Of a stretch of 41,393 bases of DNA, positions 14,334 through 24,136 are shown piece by piece. The notes below the pieces were generated by a model. That model saw nothing but the letters and a program-made list of their open reading frames with translations, did not search any database and was not told the origin of the DNA. The position numbers were made by a program, and so were the translations under genes. This DNA is from CAYQDR01 sp964416315 (GTDB lineage: Bacteria; Methylomirabilota; Methylomirabilia; Rokubacteriales; DASRDR01). Numbering within the stretch: the first letter of the stretch is position 1; each line of letters opens with the position of its first letter. Location: positions 1 to 41,393 of the forward strand of contig CAYQDR010000028.1 of assembly GCA_964416315.1 (NCBI GenBank), read 5' to 3'.

Positions 14334-14668
14334 CCGCGCCCGCCGACCTGCCGCGCCGAGCGAGGACGCGCGTGTCGCGAGCCCCGGGTGTCCGGCGCTG
14401 CGTCTCCCGATGAGCATGTGGCGCCCACCACTGGGTCGGAGCTCGGAAGCGGACCCAGCCGGCCTCGCCTGACCGATTGTCACGCGAAAGAGCGCGTCAC
14501 TCGCCGCGTTTGCCAAGATGTCGCACCGCCACGCCGGGCGGCCCGACCGGCGCTGGCGGCTGCGTCTCGTAACGAGTGGAGTTTTCGGCACTCCCCCTGA
14601 TTGGCTGACAGAGTGTCCGGCCCTCGGGCGGGGCTCCACCGTGCGCCGTTCGCGCCAGGGGAATGAGG

Positions 14669-14684
14669 TGGCCGTCTCATTGCC
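14669..14684 (+). promoter_or_regulatory. Weak sigma-54-like promoter upstream of the Cys-containing small protein
   Basis: TGGCCG, five bases, TTGCC, with correct spacing. The AC of the -24 is replaced by CG. It lies ~75 bases before ATG 14757. Confidence 0.35.
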
Positions 14685-14756
14685 CCGCCCCGCTGCCGCG
14701 CGAACATAGGAGAAAGGCGACGGCCTGAAGCCGCGACCGCCGCAGAGGGGGGAACG

Positions 14757-14993
14757 ATGGCGCCGCAGGACGTCGAGCAGTGCCCGTACCTGGTCGCCGT
14801 GATCGCCGACCACCTCTGGCTGTATCCGACGAGCGCCTACTGCCGCAGGCCCGACGGGCGGGTTCGGGTCCCGTCGGCGGCGACGCTGACGGCGGTCTGC
14901 GCGACGCCGGCCTACCGGGCGTGTCCCGGCTACCGCGCCAGCGCGGACCGGCCTGTGCCCGCCGCGGCCAGCCACGGCGAGCAGGCCGTGTGA
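14757..14993 (+). CDS. Small four-Cys protein, unknown
   Basis: 78 residues after GAGGGGGGAACG. Four Cys are spread as C9, C29, C48 and C56 (QCPYLVAVI, AYCRRPDGRVRVPSAATLTAVC, YRACPGYR). It could bind a metal or form disulfides. There is no signal peptide or membrane segment and I do not recognise the family. It lies between a weak sigma-54-like promoter and a double-hairpin repeat, so it is probably a monocistronic gene of the same stress island. Confidence 0.6.
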   Translation: MAPQDVEQCPYLVAVIADHLWLYPTSAYCRRPDGRVRVPSAATLTAVCATPAYRACPGYRASADRPVPAAASHGEQAV

Positions 14994-15038
14994 GTAAAAC
15001 GAGGCGCAGGGCGGTGACCAACCGCCAAGGGAAAAGTG

Positions 15039-15118
15039 TTCCACTCCGAGCGGCGGCTTTGCCGCCGCAATCCGGTCCTTGGGGAGGTCTCGGAGGGGGC
15101 CGTCGAGGCCCCCTCCGA
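15039..15118 (+). repeat. Double-hairpin dispersed repeat, copy 2
   Basis: GCGGCGGC-TTT-GCCGCCGC (15050-15068) and TCGGAGGGGGCC-GTCGA-GGCCCCCTCCGA (15090-15118), joined by a ~20-base linker. It is the reverse complement of the copy at 9619-9705, about 90% identical by eye, with compensating differences confined to loops and linker. It is followed by ~120 bases with no recognised feature before the site at 15237. Confidence 0.8.
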
Positions 15119-15236
15119 CTGGGCGTCACCCTGCGGTGAGGGGCCGGCGCCCCAGGTGGGGCGCCGGGGCCGCCACACCCCGCGAAGCGCCGGACGGAAC
15201 CGTTCGGATTCACTGCCGCCAGGGTTGCGGTGGACC

Positions 15237-15252
15237 CGGCACGCGGCTTGCC
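15237..15252 (+). promoter_or_regulatory. Sigma-54-like promoter upstream of the winged-helix protein
   Basis: CGGCAC, five bases, TTGCC, with exact spacing. Only the first T of the -24 differs. It lies ~125 bases before the proposed CTG start at 15379. Confidence 0.5.
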
Positions 15253-15378
15253 TGTACGACTCGCGGGAGTGTCGTCGGCGTCCGTTCGCCCTCCCGCCGG
15301 TCCGCGACGGTGGGGCGGGAAGGAGGGGCCGGAGGTCCAGCCCTCGCCGGGTCTGGACCAGTCGGTGGAGGTGTCCCC

Positions 15379-15615
15379 CTGATTCCGGGCTGGCTGGACG
15401 AGATCGAGGAAGAGGTCGCGCGCTGCCTCTGCGGCGGCCGGGCCCTGTCGGCCCGCGAGCTGGCCGAGGCCCTCGGCGTCTCCGAGGCGTCGGCCATCAG
15501 CTACATCACGCTCCTGGCCTCCGCGGGGCGTCTCACCATCGAGCGGGTCGGGCTCCCCGGCGGGGCGAGGCGCGCTGCGAGCGAGGACCGCGAGCCCGTG
15601 CTCAGCGCCGCCTGA
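15379..15615 (+). CDS. Small winged-helix DNA-binding protein, probable CTG start
   Basis: About 78 residues. Residues 4-14 are GWLDEIEEEVA, followed by CLCGGRALSARELAEALGVS and EASAISYITLLASAGRLTIERV, a compact winged helix-turn-helix. The best translation signal is GGTGGAGG 7 bases before CTG 15379; no ATG or GTG with a ribosome site lies in frame nearby, although the frame is open further upstream (GTG near 15308). Two Cys (CLC) sit before the recognition region and might sense redox or metal, which is speculative. It lies ~180 bases before gdhA and could regulate it. Confidence 0.6.
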   Translation: MIPGWLDEIEEEVARCLCGGRALSARELAEALGVSEASAISYITLLASAGRLTIERVGLPGGARRAASEDREPVLSAA

Positions 15616-15719
15616 CCCGCCGGCCCCCCGATGGGGACCTCGCGCCCCGGTGGGGGAAACCCAGGGGCAGGGCCGAGCCCTGCGGTCCTTTCGAATCGCG
15701 CAGTTTCCCTCCACGGGCT

Positions 15720-15735
15720 TGGCAGGCCGCTTGCT
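15720..15735 (+). promoter_or_regulatory. Sigma-54 promoter for glutamate dehydrogenase
   Basis: TGGCAG, five bases (GCCGC), TTGCT, with only the sixth base off consensus. The predicted start is ~15747, 48 bases before ATG 15795. Sigma-54 control of nitrogen-assimilation genes is common. Confidence 0.65.
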
Positions 15736-15794
15736 CCTGGACCGAAGTGAGGGCCCCACCGTGTTCGGGCGGGCCCCCCGAGTGGAGGCAGGCC

Positions 15795-17040
<1,246 letters not shown>

Positions 17041-17059
17041 GCGACCCCCGGCCCGATCC

Positions 17060-17223
17060 CCGTCGCATCTCTGCGTCCTCCAGCTCGCCGGGACGCGCTC
17101 GGCCTGCGGCCTCGCGGGCGTCCCGCCCCTCCGGTGGGGTCGTCGGCGACCCTCAACGTACAGCGAGTACGCCTCGGGCCGCCTCCTCCCTGCGTCCTTG
17201 ATCTGCTCGGGTCTCGGCCCGGT
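17060..17223 (+). repeat. Dispersed 160-bp repeat, copy B (full length)
   Basis: It starts CCGTCGCATC, then a GGGACGC...GCGTCCC hairpin with GGCCTGCGGCC inside, CCCCTCCGGTGGGGTCGTC, CTCAACGTACAGCGAGTACG, CCTCCTCCCTGCGTCCTTG and CTGCTCGGGTCTCGGCCCGG. It is closely similar to the copy at 29151 (reverse orientation). It lies between the 22-bp direct repeats. Confidence 0.85.
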
Positions 17224-17251
17224 CCCACGCCGCGAGATGGTGGGGTGGCTT

Positions 17252-17273
17252 CCCTGGGGATCTTCCCGTGAGC
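17252..17273 (+). repeat. 22-bp direct repeat, right copy
   Basis: Identical to 17021-17042 at a distance of 231 bases. It lies just after the end of the minus-strand VOC gene and no longer encodes anything. Confidence 0.9.
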
Positions 17274-17278
17274 TGCGG

Positions 17279-17716
17279 TCAGCGCGCGACCGGCGTCCGC
17301 TCCCCGAGGAAGATGAGGACGCCGAAGGCGTCGCGCGGGTGGACGAAGGCCTCCTTCCACCGGCTGCCCTCGAGCACGACGTCCTCCGGGTAGGTGCGCG
17401 GGCCGAGGACCTGGAGGCCGGCCGCGCGGAGGTCCGCCACCGCCTGATCGAGTCCCTCGACCATGAAGGAGACCTGGTAGACGCCCTCGCCCCGCTTGTC
17501 GAGGAAGCGCGCGATCGCGTTGTCCGGCCGGTAGGGCTGGAGCAGCTCCAGCGTGAAGTTCGCGATCGTGAACGGCACGTAGCGGTAGCCGTCCACCTTC
17601 ACGTCTTCGACCTCGCCGAACCGGGCGCCGAAGTGCCGCTCGAAGAACCCCCGCGCGGCCTCGAGGTTCCGGACCGCGATCGAGATCCGGTCGACCCGCG
17701 TGACCTGTACGGTCAT
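17279..17716 (-). CDS. VOC-family protein (methylmalonyl-CoA epimerase/glyoxalase-like)
   Basis: 145 residues from ATG 17716 with two beta-alpha-beta-beta-beta modules: VDRISIAVRNLEAARGFFER then ANFTLELLQPYRPDNAIARF, and GVYQVSFMVEGLDQAVADLR then EAFVHPRDAFGVLIFLGE. His/Glu positions typical of metal binding in the superfamily are visible (E58 region LELLQP; HPRDAFG), but the usual His at the first strand is Arg/Ser (DRISIAV), so epimerase activity is uncertain. It is the last gene of the long minus-strand aromatic array, 143 bases after hemerythrin. The start is set by the leader repeat that ends one base before the ATG. Confidence 0.78.
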   Translation of the reverse strand: MTVQVTRVDRISIAVRNLEAARGFFERHFGARFGEVEDVKVDGYRYVPFTIANFTLELLQPYRPDNAIARFLDKRGEGVYQVSFMVEGLDQAVADLRAAGLQVLGPRTYPEDVVLEGSRWKEAFVHPRDAFGVLIFLGERTPVAR

Positions 17717-17717
17717 C

Positions 17718-17800
17718 GGGTCCCCCCGCACCCCCGTCCCGTATCGTCCAGATCGCCGGGACGGCTCGGACCTGCGGCCCTCGCGACGTCCCGTCCCTCC
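17718..17800 (-). repeat. Leader repeat plus a fragment of the 160-bp element
   Basis: The 23 bases at 17718-17740 (GGGTCCCCCC, GCACCCCCGTCCC) are identical to 25882-25904, in both cases one base upstream of a start codon. The following GTCCAGATCGCCGGGACG, CCTGCGGCCCTCGCG and CGTCCCGTCCCTCCGG match the left half of the element at 17060. Confidence 0.75.
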
Positions 17801-17859
17801 GGCCGCCTCAGGGGGGGAGGGGAGCCGGCTGCCTCAGGTTGTCTCACGGGTGTCTCTCC

Positions 17860-18426
17860 TCAGGCGGGGATGGCGGCCTCGAGGCGATCGAGCGCCGCGA
17901 GGAGCCGCTCGTGCACGCCCGGCCCCACCACCTCCTGCTCCACCTCCGCGTAGCGCTTGGCGAGGGCGGCGTGCTCGTCGGCGCTCAGGACGCCGTCGGC
18001 CATGGGGAAGAGCACCTCGTTCTCCCGCTCGATGTGACCACGGAGCATCCCGACGTAGCGGCGCGCGGCCGCGGCCCGGTCGGCCGGCGGCGCGCCGCTC
18101 TGGATCGTCCGGAGGTACCCGCGGCCCTCCTCGTGCTCCTCGAGGAAGGGGGCGAGCACGCTCCCGATCCCCTTGTCCCGCAGGACGGGGAAGAGCGTGT
18201 GCTCCTCCTTGCCGTGGTGGCACTTGTCGGCGAACGTGCGGATGAGCTCGACGAGCTCCTGGAGCGCGGCCTCGTCCCCCGGACGCCCGGACGCGAGCCG
18301 TTCGCCGGCGCGCTCGAGGACGGCCAGGGCCCGGAGGATGACGTCGTGCTCGTGGCGGAGATCCGCGGTCGCCGGGCCGAAGTTGCTGGCGGTGTTCTGC
18401 TTGAGTCCGGTGTGGCAGGAGCACAT
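17860..18426 (-). CDS. Hemerythrin HHE-domain protein
   Basis: 188 residues from ATG 18426. Four-helix hemerythrin pattern with His/acid ligands: HEHD (25-28), KCHHGKEEHTLFP (69-80), LEEHEEGRGYL (96-105) and HIERENEVLFPMAD (131-144). Members bind a di-iron centre and oxygen or NO. An N-terminal MCSCHTG with two Cys is an unusual addition. The start was chosen over longer frames because homology begins there. It sits between the amidohydrolase and VOC genes; an oxygen or NO scavenger in an operon of an oxygen-sensitive reductase makes sense (inference). Confidence 0.88.
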   Translation of the reverse strand: MCSCHTGLKQNTASNFGPATADLRHEHDVILRALAVLERAGERLASGRPGDEAALQELVELIRTFADKCHHGKEEHTLFPVLRDKGIGSVLAPFLEEHEEGRGYLRTIQSGAPPADRAAAARRYVGMLRGHIERENEVLFPMADGVLSADEHAALAKRYAEVEQEVVGPGVHERLLAALDRLEAAIPA

Positions 18427-18446
18427 GGAGGGGTTCCCCCTGTCGG

Positions 18447-19292
18447 TCAGAGCTTGAAGAGCTTGCGCGCCGTCTCCCGGAGGAGCCAGGCGCGCGCGTC
18501 GTCCTTGAGGTCCAGCGCGCCGACCTGCGCGAGGGCGTCGGCGTGCCGGAGGACCGGGTAGTCGGTGCCGAAGAGCACCTTCCCGATCCCGCGCGAGTTG
18601 AGGAAGCGCACGAGGGACGGGTCCCAGTGCCGGGGCGCGTGCGCGGAGGTGCCGATGTAGACGTGGCGGTGCTTCCAGGCGAGCGCGATCAGCTCCTCGA
18701 CCCACGGCCAGCCGGTGTGGGCGCCGACGATCCGGAGCTCGGGGAAGTAGAGCGCGACGTCGTCGAGGAGCAGGGGCCGGCCGAGCGCGCTCGGCATCGA
18801 CTCGGCCGAGTGACCGACCTGCACGACGAGCGGCACGTCCAGCTCGACGCACTTGGCGTAGAAGGGGTAGTACGCGGCGTCGTTCAGCGGCAGGCCGAAG
18901 CCGTAGGGGTGCAGGTGCGCGCCGACGAACCCCCGCCGGCGCACCGCGTCCTCCAGCTCCCGGACGCCGTCCATCCGGGTCCAGGGGTCGATGCCGTAGA
19001 GCCCGGCAAAGCGGTCCGGCGCCGTCTCCACGAGCTCGGCGACGTCCCGGACCGGGACGTCCCAGAGCGGGCGCTGCGTCCGGAACGAGCGCATCCTCGC
19101 GGCGGGGACCAGGACCATTTCCACGCCCGCTTCGTCCATGAGGCGGAGAAACTCCCTGGGCGCATGGCCTTTGAGGTGGTCCTCCATCCGCCACCAGCGG
19201 AAGACCTCCCGGAGCTCCTCCTGGTCGAGGAAGCAGCTCTGAATGCCTTGGGGAGTGAAGAGGTTGCACCAGTAGTCGATGACGCCGGTCAT
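18447..19292 (-). CDS. Amidohydrolase family 2 protein (ACMSD/2,3-dihydroxybenzoate decarboxylase type)
   Basis: 281 residues from ATG 19292 (GGAGG upstream). TIM-barrel amidohydrolase features: VIDYWCNLF at the start instead of the usual DxHxH, GLYGIDPWT, FVGAHLHPYGFGLPLNDAAY, QVGHSAESMPSALGRPLLLD, RIVGAHTGWPWVEE and VLFGTDYPVLRH (C-terminal Asp). The missing HxH at strand 1 means one metal ligand set is altered, so the reaction (hydrolysis or decarboxylation) cannot be stated. Relatives act on cyclic or aromatic-derived acids. It lies between paaK and hemerythrin with gaps of 37 and 20 bases. Confidence 0.85.
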   Translation of the reverse strand: MTGVIDYWCNLFTPQGIQSCFLDQEELREVFRWWRMEDHLKGHAPREFLRLMDEAGVEMVLVPAARMRSFRTQRPLWDVPVRDVAELVETAPDRFAGLYGIDPWTRMDGVRELEDAVRRRGFVGAHLHPYGFGLPLNDAAYYPFYAKCVELDVPLVVQVGHSAESMPSALGRPLLLDDVALYFPELRIVGAHTGWPWVEELIALAWKHRHVYIGTSAHAPRHWDPSLVRFLNSRGIGKVLFGTDYPVLRHADALAQVGALDLKDDARAWLLRETARKLFKL

Positions 19293-19329
19293 GCTCGCGT
19301 CCTCCGGGTGCCTGGCGTCCCCGTGCCGC

Positions 19330-20640
19330 TCACGATCGCGCGCCCTCGGCACGAAGATCGAGGACCCGCTTGGCCTTGCCCGCGCTCCGCTCGATCGTCT
19401 TCGGGGGCACGACGGTCACGTCGGCCGTGATCCCGAGGACATCGTGGAGCTTCCGCCGCGCCTGCGCCCCCAGCGCCCCGATCGCCGCCTCGCCGGCCGC
19501 GGCGACGTCGGGGCGCGCCTCGACCCGCACCTCGAGCGTGTCCAGCATGCGCTCCCGGCGCAGCACCAGGAGGTAGTGGGGCTCGAGTTGGGGCACCTGC
19601 ATGAGGGCGTGCTCGATCTGCGACGGGAAGACGTTGACGCCGCGGATGATCAGCATGTCGTCGCTGCGCGCCATGATGCGGGCGATGCGCGCGAGGGTCC
19701 GGCCGCACGGGCAGCGGGCGAGGTCCAGCGACGTGAGGTCCCGCGTCCGGTAGCGGAGCACCGGCAGCGCTTCCTTCGTGAGCGTGGTCAGGACCAGCTC
19801 GCCGGTCGTGCCGGGCGGCACGGGCTCCAGGCTGACGGGGTCCACCACCTCCGCGAGGAAGTGGTCCTCGGCCACGTGCATCCCGCGCCGCTCCGGGCAC
19901 TCGACCGAGACCCCGGGGCCGATCACCTCCGAGAGCCCGTAGATGTTGAGCGCCATGAGGTTGAGGCGGCCCTCGATGGCGTCGCGCATCCCCTCCGTCC
20001 ACGGCTCGGCGCCGAAGAAGCCCACGCGCAGCTTCAGGCTCTTGGCCGGGATCTTCGCGTCCTCCAGCGCCTCGGCCAGGTGGAGGCTGTAGGACGGCGT
20101 GCAGCAGAGCACGGTGCTCCCGAAGTCCGCCAGCGCGGTGAGCTGGCGCTCGGTGAAGCCGCCGGACATGGGAATCACCGTCGCCCCGAGCCGCTCGGCG
20201 CCCTGGTGGAACCCGAGCCCGCCGGTGAAGAGGCCGTAGCCGTAGGCGTTGTGGACGACGTCGGCCCGCCCGACGCCACCGGCGAGGAGCGTCCGCGCCA
20301 TGACGTCGCTCCAGGTGTCGAGGTCGCGGCGGGTGTAGGCGACGACCACCGGCTTGCCCGTCGTTCCCGACGAGGCGTGGATCCGGACCACGTCCTCCAG
20401 CGACACCGCCAGGAGCCCGAAGGGGTAGGTGTCGCGGAAGTCCGCCTTGGTCGTGAAGGGGAGCCGGCGGAGGTCGGCGAGCGAGCCGATCTCGTCGGGC
20501 CGGACGCCGGCCTGGCGGAACCGCTCCCGGTAGAGCGGCACGCGCTGGGCGACGGTGGTCACGAGCGTCCGCAGCCGCGCGAGCTGCAGGCGCTCGAGCT
20601 CCGCGCGGGGGAGGCGTTCGGTGGCCGTGAGGTCGTCCAT
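19330..20640 (-). CDS. paaK: Phenylacetate-CoA ligase family enzyme
   Basis: 436 residues, the usual length. ATP loop HASSGTTGKPVVVAYTR, then NAYGYGLFTGGLGFHQG, RVGFFGAEPWTEGMR, YGLSEVIGPGVSVEC, the GELVLTTLTKEALPVLRYRT adenylation segment and the C-terminal RSDDMLIIRGVNVFPSQIE lid, ending SAGKAKRVLDLR. It makes aryl-CoA from an arylacetic or related acid, ATP and CoA. It follows livF by 12 bases in the same array as the aryl-CoA reductase-like genes, so it is a good candidate for activating the imported substrate. Whether that is phenylacetate, benzoate or another acid is unknown. Confidence 0.93.
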   Translation of the reverse strand: MDDLTATERLPRAELERLQLARLRTLVTTVAQRVPLYRERFRQAGVRPDEIGSLADLRRLPFTTKADFRDTYPFGLLAVSLEDVVRIHASSGTTGKPVVVAYTRRDLDTWSDVMARTLLAGGVGRADVVHNAYGYGLFTGGLGFHQGAERLGATVIPMSGGFTERQLTALADFGSTVLCCTPSYSLHLAEALEDAKIPAKSLKLRVGFFGAEPWTEGMRDAIEGRLNLMALNIYGLSEVIGPGVSVECPERRGMHVAEDHFLAEVVDPVSLEPVPPGTTGELVLTTLTKEALPVLRYRTRDLTSLDLARCPCGRTLARIARIMARSDDMLIIRGVNVFPSQIEHALMQVPQLEPHYLLVLRRERMLDTLEVRVEARPDVAAAGEAAIGALGAQARRKLHDVLGITADVTVVPPKTIERSAGKAKRVLDLRAEGARS

Positions 20641-20652
20641 CGGATGTTCTCC

Positions 20653-21361
<709 letters not shown>

Positions 21362-21369
<8 letters not shown>

Positions 21370-22135
21370 CGGGATCCTCGACCCCGAGGTAGGCATCGAT
21401 GACCGCCGGATCGTTCTGGACCGCTTCGGGGACGCCCTGGGCCAGCACCGTGCCGTAGTTCAGGACCAGGACCGCCTCGGACACGCGCATGACGAGGTCC
21501 ATGTGGTGCTCGACCAGCAGCACCGTGGTCCCGCGTTCGCGGATCGCGTAGATCAGCTCGGCCAGCCGGCCCACCTCGGTGGCGTTGAGCCCGGCGGCGG
21601 GCTCGTCCAGGAGGAGCAGCGCGGGCTCCATGGCGAGCGTGCGGGCGATCTCGAGCAGCCGCTGCTGGCCGAAGGGCAGGGCGGACGCGGGGTCGTCGCG
21701 CCGGTGCTCGAGGCCCACGAAGGCGAGGCAGGCGTGCGCCGCGGCGACGAGCTCCGCTTCCTCGCGCCGCGCGCGCGGCGTCCGGAAGGCGGCCGCGAGG
21801 AAGCCGGTCCGGCTCTTGAGGTGCCGGCCCACCATGACGTTCTCCAGGACCGTCATGTTCGCGAAGATCTGGAGGTTCTGGAACGTGCGGCCGATGCCGA
21901 GGGCTGCCCGGCCCGGCGGCGGGAGGCCGTTCAGGACGCGCCCCCGGAAGCGGACATCGCCCGCGTCGAGCGGCAACAGCCCCGTCACCAGGTTGAAGAG
22001 CGTCGTCTTTCCCGCTCCGTTCGGGCCGATGATCGCGCGGATCTCCCCCGGTGAGAGCTGGAAGCTCACGCCGCCGAGGGCGACGACGCCGCCGAACTGC
22101 TTCCGGACGTCGCGGACCTCCAGGAGCGGCGTCAC
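21362..22135 (-). CDS. livG: Branched-chain amino acid-type ABC transporter ATPase LivG
   Basis: 257 residues. Walker A GPNGAGKTT, RTFQNLQIFANMTVLENVMVG, an insertion with SRTGFLAAAFRTPRARREEA typical of LivG, signature LPFGQQRLLEIAR, Walker B LLLLDEPAAGLN and VEHHMDLVM. The signature serine (LSGG) is LPFG, which is common in LivG. It precedes livF and lies 142 bases after livM, a gap filled by a GC-rich repeat. Confidence 0.95.
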
Positions 22136-22139
22136 GGCC

Positions 22140-22256
22140 AGAATGTTCCCTCTCCCCCGCTGGGGGAGAGGGCAAGGGTGAGGGGGAACCGAGCCGCCCC
22201 ACCCTCACCCCGACCCTCTCCCTCCCCGGGGAGGCAGAGGGACAGAGATCGAGGAC
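22140..22256. repeat. REP-like GC-rich inverted repeats between livM and livG
   Basis: CCCTCTCCCCCGCTGGGGGAGAGGG forms a perfect 10-bp-plus hairpin, followed by a second imperfect one (ACCCTCTCCCTCCCCGGGGA and AGAGGG). Similar units occur near 33315. These are typical intergenic palindromes of GC-rich bacteria. Confidence 0.7.
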
Positions 22257-22277
22257 CGGCGCCGACCAGCGCCCCCA

Positions 22278-23252
22278 TTATCCCGTCCGCGCGAGCCGGC
22301 GCAGCGCGCGCAGCCCGCCGACCGTCAGCCCCTCCGGCACGAAGACCATGATGAGGATCAGGAGCAGCCCGTAGGCGATGACCTCGTGCTCCCCCGACGC
22401 GTAGGTGAGCAGCCGCGGCATCAAGTCGCGGACGCCCTCGCTCAGGAGGGTCACGGCCGCGGCCCCGAACGGCGCGCCCCAGACGCTCGCCAGCCCGCCC
22501 ACCGCCGCCATGACCACGAACTCCACGGAGGCGATGAAGCCGAAGGTCGGCGGGCTCACGAAGCTCAGGTAGTGGGCGTACAGGCTCCCGGCGAGCGCGG
22601 CGTACATGGCGCTCATGGTGAAGACCTTGAGCTTGTAGTCGGCGCTGTCCACGCCGAGCGTCTCGGCGGCGATCTCGCTGCCGTGGATCGAGCGGAGCGC
22701 CCGGCCGACGCGCGAGTTCACGACGTTCAGGGACACCAGGAGCACCCCGATCACGAACGCCCACGCGAGGTAGAAGAACTTCCGGTCGCTGTCGAAGACG
22801 AAGCCGCCGAGGCGGAGGCGGGGGATGCCGGAGAGTCCCGAGGGCCCGCCGGTGAGGTCCGTGAACTCCACGAACGCCAGGTAGACGATGATCCCGAAGG
22901 CGAGCGTCACCATGGCGAGGTAGTGCCCGCGCAGCCGGAGGATGGGGCGGCCGACCGCGTAGGCCAGCGCGCCCGTCAGGACAATGCCCGTGCCCATGGC
23001 CGCCCACGGGTTCAGGCCGAGGCGCGTCGTGAGGAGCCCGGTCAGGTACGCGCCCAGCCCGTAGAACGCCGCGTGGCCGAGCGAGATCTGACCGGCGTAC
23101 CCCATCAGCAGACAGAGGCCGATCGTGACGATCGCGTGGATGGCGATGAAGACGCCGACGCTCAGGTGGTACTGGCTCGTGAAGACGAGCGGGACGAGCC
23201 CCACCCCGAGGGCGAGGCTGCCGAGCCCGAGCAGGTCCGTCCGGCGGCTCAC
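22278..23252 (-). CDS. livM: ABC transporter permease LivM
   Basis: 324 residues, about 9-10 membrane helices. The motif GYAGQISLGHAAFYGLGAYLTG near residue 50 is the LivM signature, and RVGRALRSIHGSEIAAETLGVDSADYKLKVF (about 182-212) is the cytoplasmic coupling loop that contacts the ATPases. It ends with a basic tail. It overlaps the livH stop by 4 bases. It is part of an inner-membrane importer. Confidence 0.95.
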   Translation of the reverse strand: MSRRTDLLGLGSLALGVGLVPLVFTSQYHLSVGVFIAIHAIVTIGLCLLMGYAGQISLGHAAFYGLGAYLTGLLTTRLGLNPWAAMGTGIVLTGALAYAVGRPILRLRGHYLAMVTLAFGIIVYLAFVEFTDLTGGPSGLSGIPRLRLGGFVFDSDRKFFYLAWAFVIGVLLVSLNVVNSRVGRALRSIHGSEIAAETLGVDSADYKLKVFTMSAMYAALAGSLYAHYLSFVSPPTFGFIASVEFVVMAAVGGLASVWGAPFGAAAVTLLSEGVRDLMPRLLTYASGEHEVIAYGLLLILIMVFVPEGLTVGGLRALRRLARTG

Positions 23253-24136
23253 AGCCCTGCTCGACTCCCGATCGCGCGGGTGAACAGCCCCTGCGGACGC
23301 ACAAGGAGGATCAGGAAGAGCACGAGGAAGGCGAGGGCTTCCTTGTAGGCGGCCCGCAGGGTCCCCGCGGCGAGCGACTCCAGCACCCCGAGCAGCAGCG
23401 CCCCCGCGACCGCTCCCGGGGCGCTCACCAGCCCGCCCATCACGGCGGCCACGAAGCCCTTGAGGCCGAGGTACAGGCCCATGTCGTAGGACACGAGCGT
23501 CAGCGGCGCGATGACGATCCCGCCGACCGCGCCCAGGGCCGCGGCGAGGGCGAAGGCCAGGAGCGACATCCGCTCGGGCGCGATCCCGGTGAGCCGCGCC
23601 GCCAGCCGGTTGATGGCGCAGGCCCGGAGGATCTTGCCGAGGTAGGTGTACTCGAAGAACGCGTAGAGCACGGCGAGCGTGACCGCCGTGGTCCCCAGGA
23701 TCCAGAGGCCCTGCCGGGTGATCACGGCGCCGGCGAGCGAGACGGGGGGCCCGGGCGTGAACGGGGCGAGCGGGAGCGGGTCGGTCCCCCAGGTCAGCAG
23801 GGCAAGCCCGCGCAGGACGATGTCGATCCCGATGGTGATGATGATGAGGGTGACGATGGAGGCGCGGCGAGCGGGGTGGATCGCCAGCCGCTCGACCCCC
23901 CCGCCCACCACCATCACCGCGCCGACGGCCAGCGCGAACGCCGCCGGCACGGGGAGTCCCAGGGGCGCCAGCGAGGCCATGAACATCGCCCCGAGCATGG
24001 CGAACTCCCCCTGGGCGAAGTTGATGATCCCGGTCACGTTGTAGATCGTGACGAACCCCAGGGCGATCAGGGCATAGATGGAGCCCTGGGTGATCCCGAC
24101 CAGGACCAGCTGGAGAAGCTGGTCAGGAGCGACCAC
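23249..24136 (-). CDS. livH: ABC transporter permease LivH
   Basis: 295 residues, about eight helices. LivH signatures are QGSIYALIALGFVTIYNVTG, IINFAQGEFAMLGAMFM and the coupling loop LGKILRACAINRLAARLTGI. It starts one base after the livK stop (24137), so both are on one transcript. Confidence 0.95.
   Translation of the reverse strand: MVAPDQLLQLVLVGITQGSIYALIALGFVTIYNVTGIINFAQGEFAMLGAMFMASLAPLGLPVPAAFALAVGAVMVVGGGVERLAIHPARRASIVTLIIITIGIDIVLRGLALLTWGTDPLPLAPFTPGPPVSLAGAVITRQGLWILGTTAVTLAVLYAFFEYTYLGKILRACAINRLAARLTGIAPERMSLLAFALAAALGAVGGIVIAPLTLVSYDMGLYLGLKGFVAAVMGGLVSAPGAVAGALLLGVLESLAAGTLRAAYKEALAFLVLFLILLVRPQGLFTRAIGSRAGL

Larger units (their letters stand above)
14274..14756. other. 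Intergenic region of 483 bases
   Basis: It holds the terminator at 14293-14333 and a weak sigma-54-like site at 14669-14684. Between them (14340-14660) I see no convincing coding frame, RNA gene or repeat. Confidence 0.5.

Noticed and set aside
14340..14660. Possible tRNA or small RNA in the intergenic region
   Set aside because: I could not find a cloverleaf, a T-loop (GTTCRA) or a paired acceptor stem.
9619..15118. Composite transposon bounded by the double-hairpin repeats
   Set aside because: The repeats carry no transposase, and the intervening genes fit the surrounding island in composition; I keep only the observation that the repeats are inverted.
22140..22256. CRISPR-like repeats
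   Set aside because: The units are palindromic and irregular, without equal spacers; they are REP-like.
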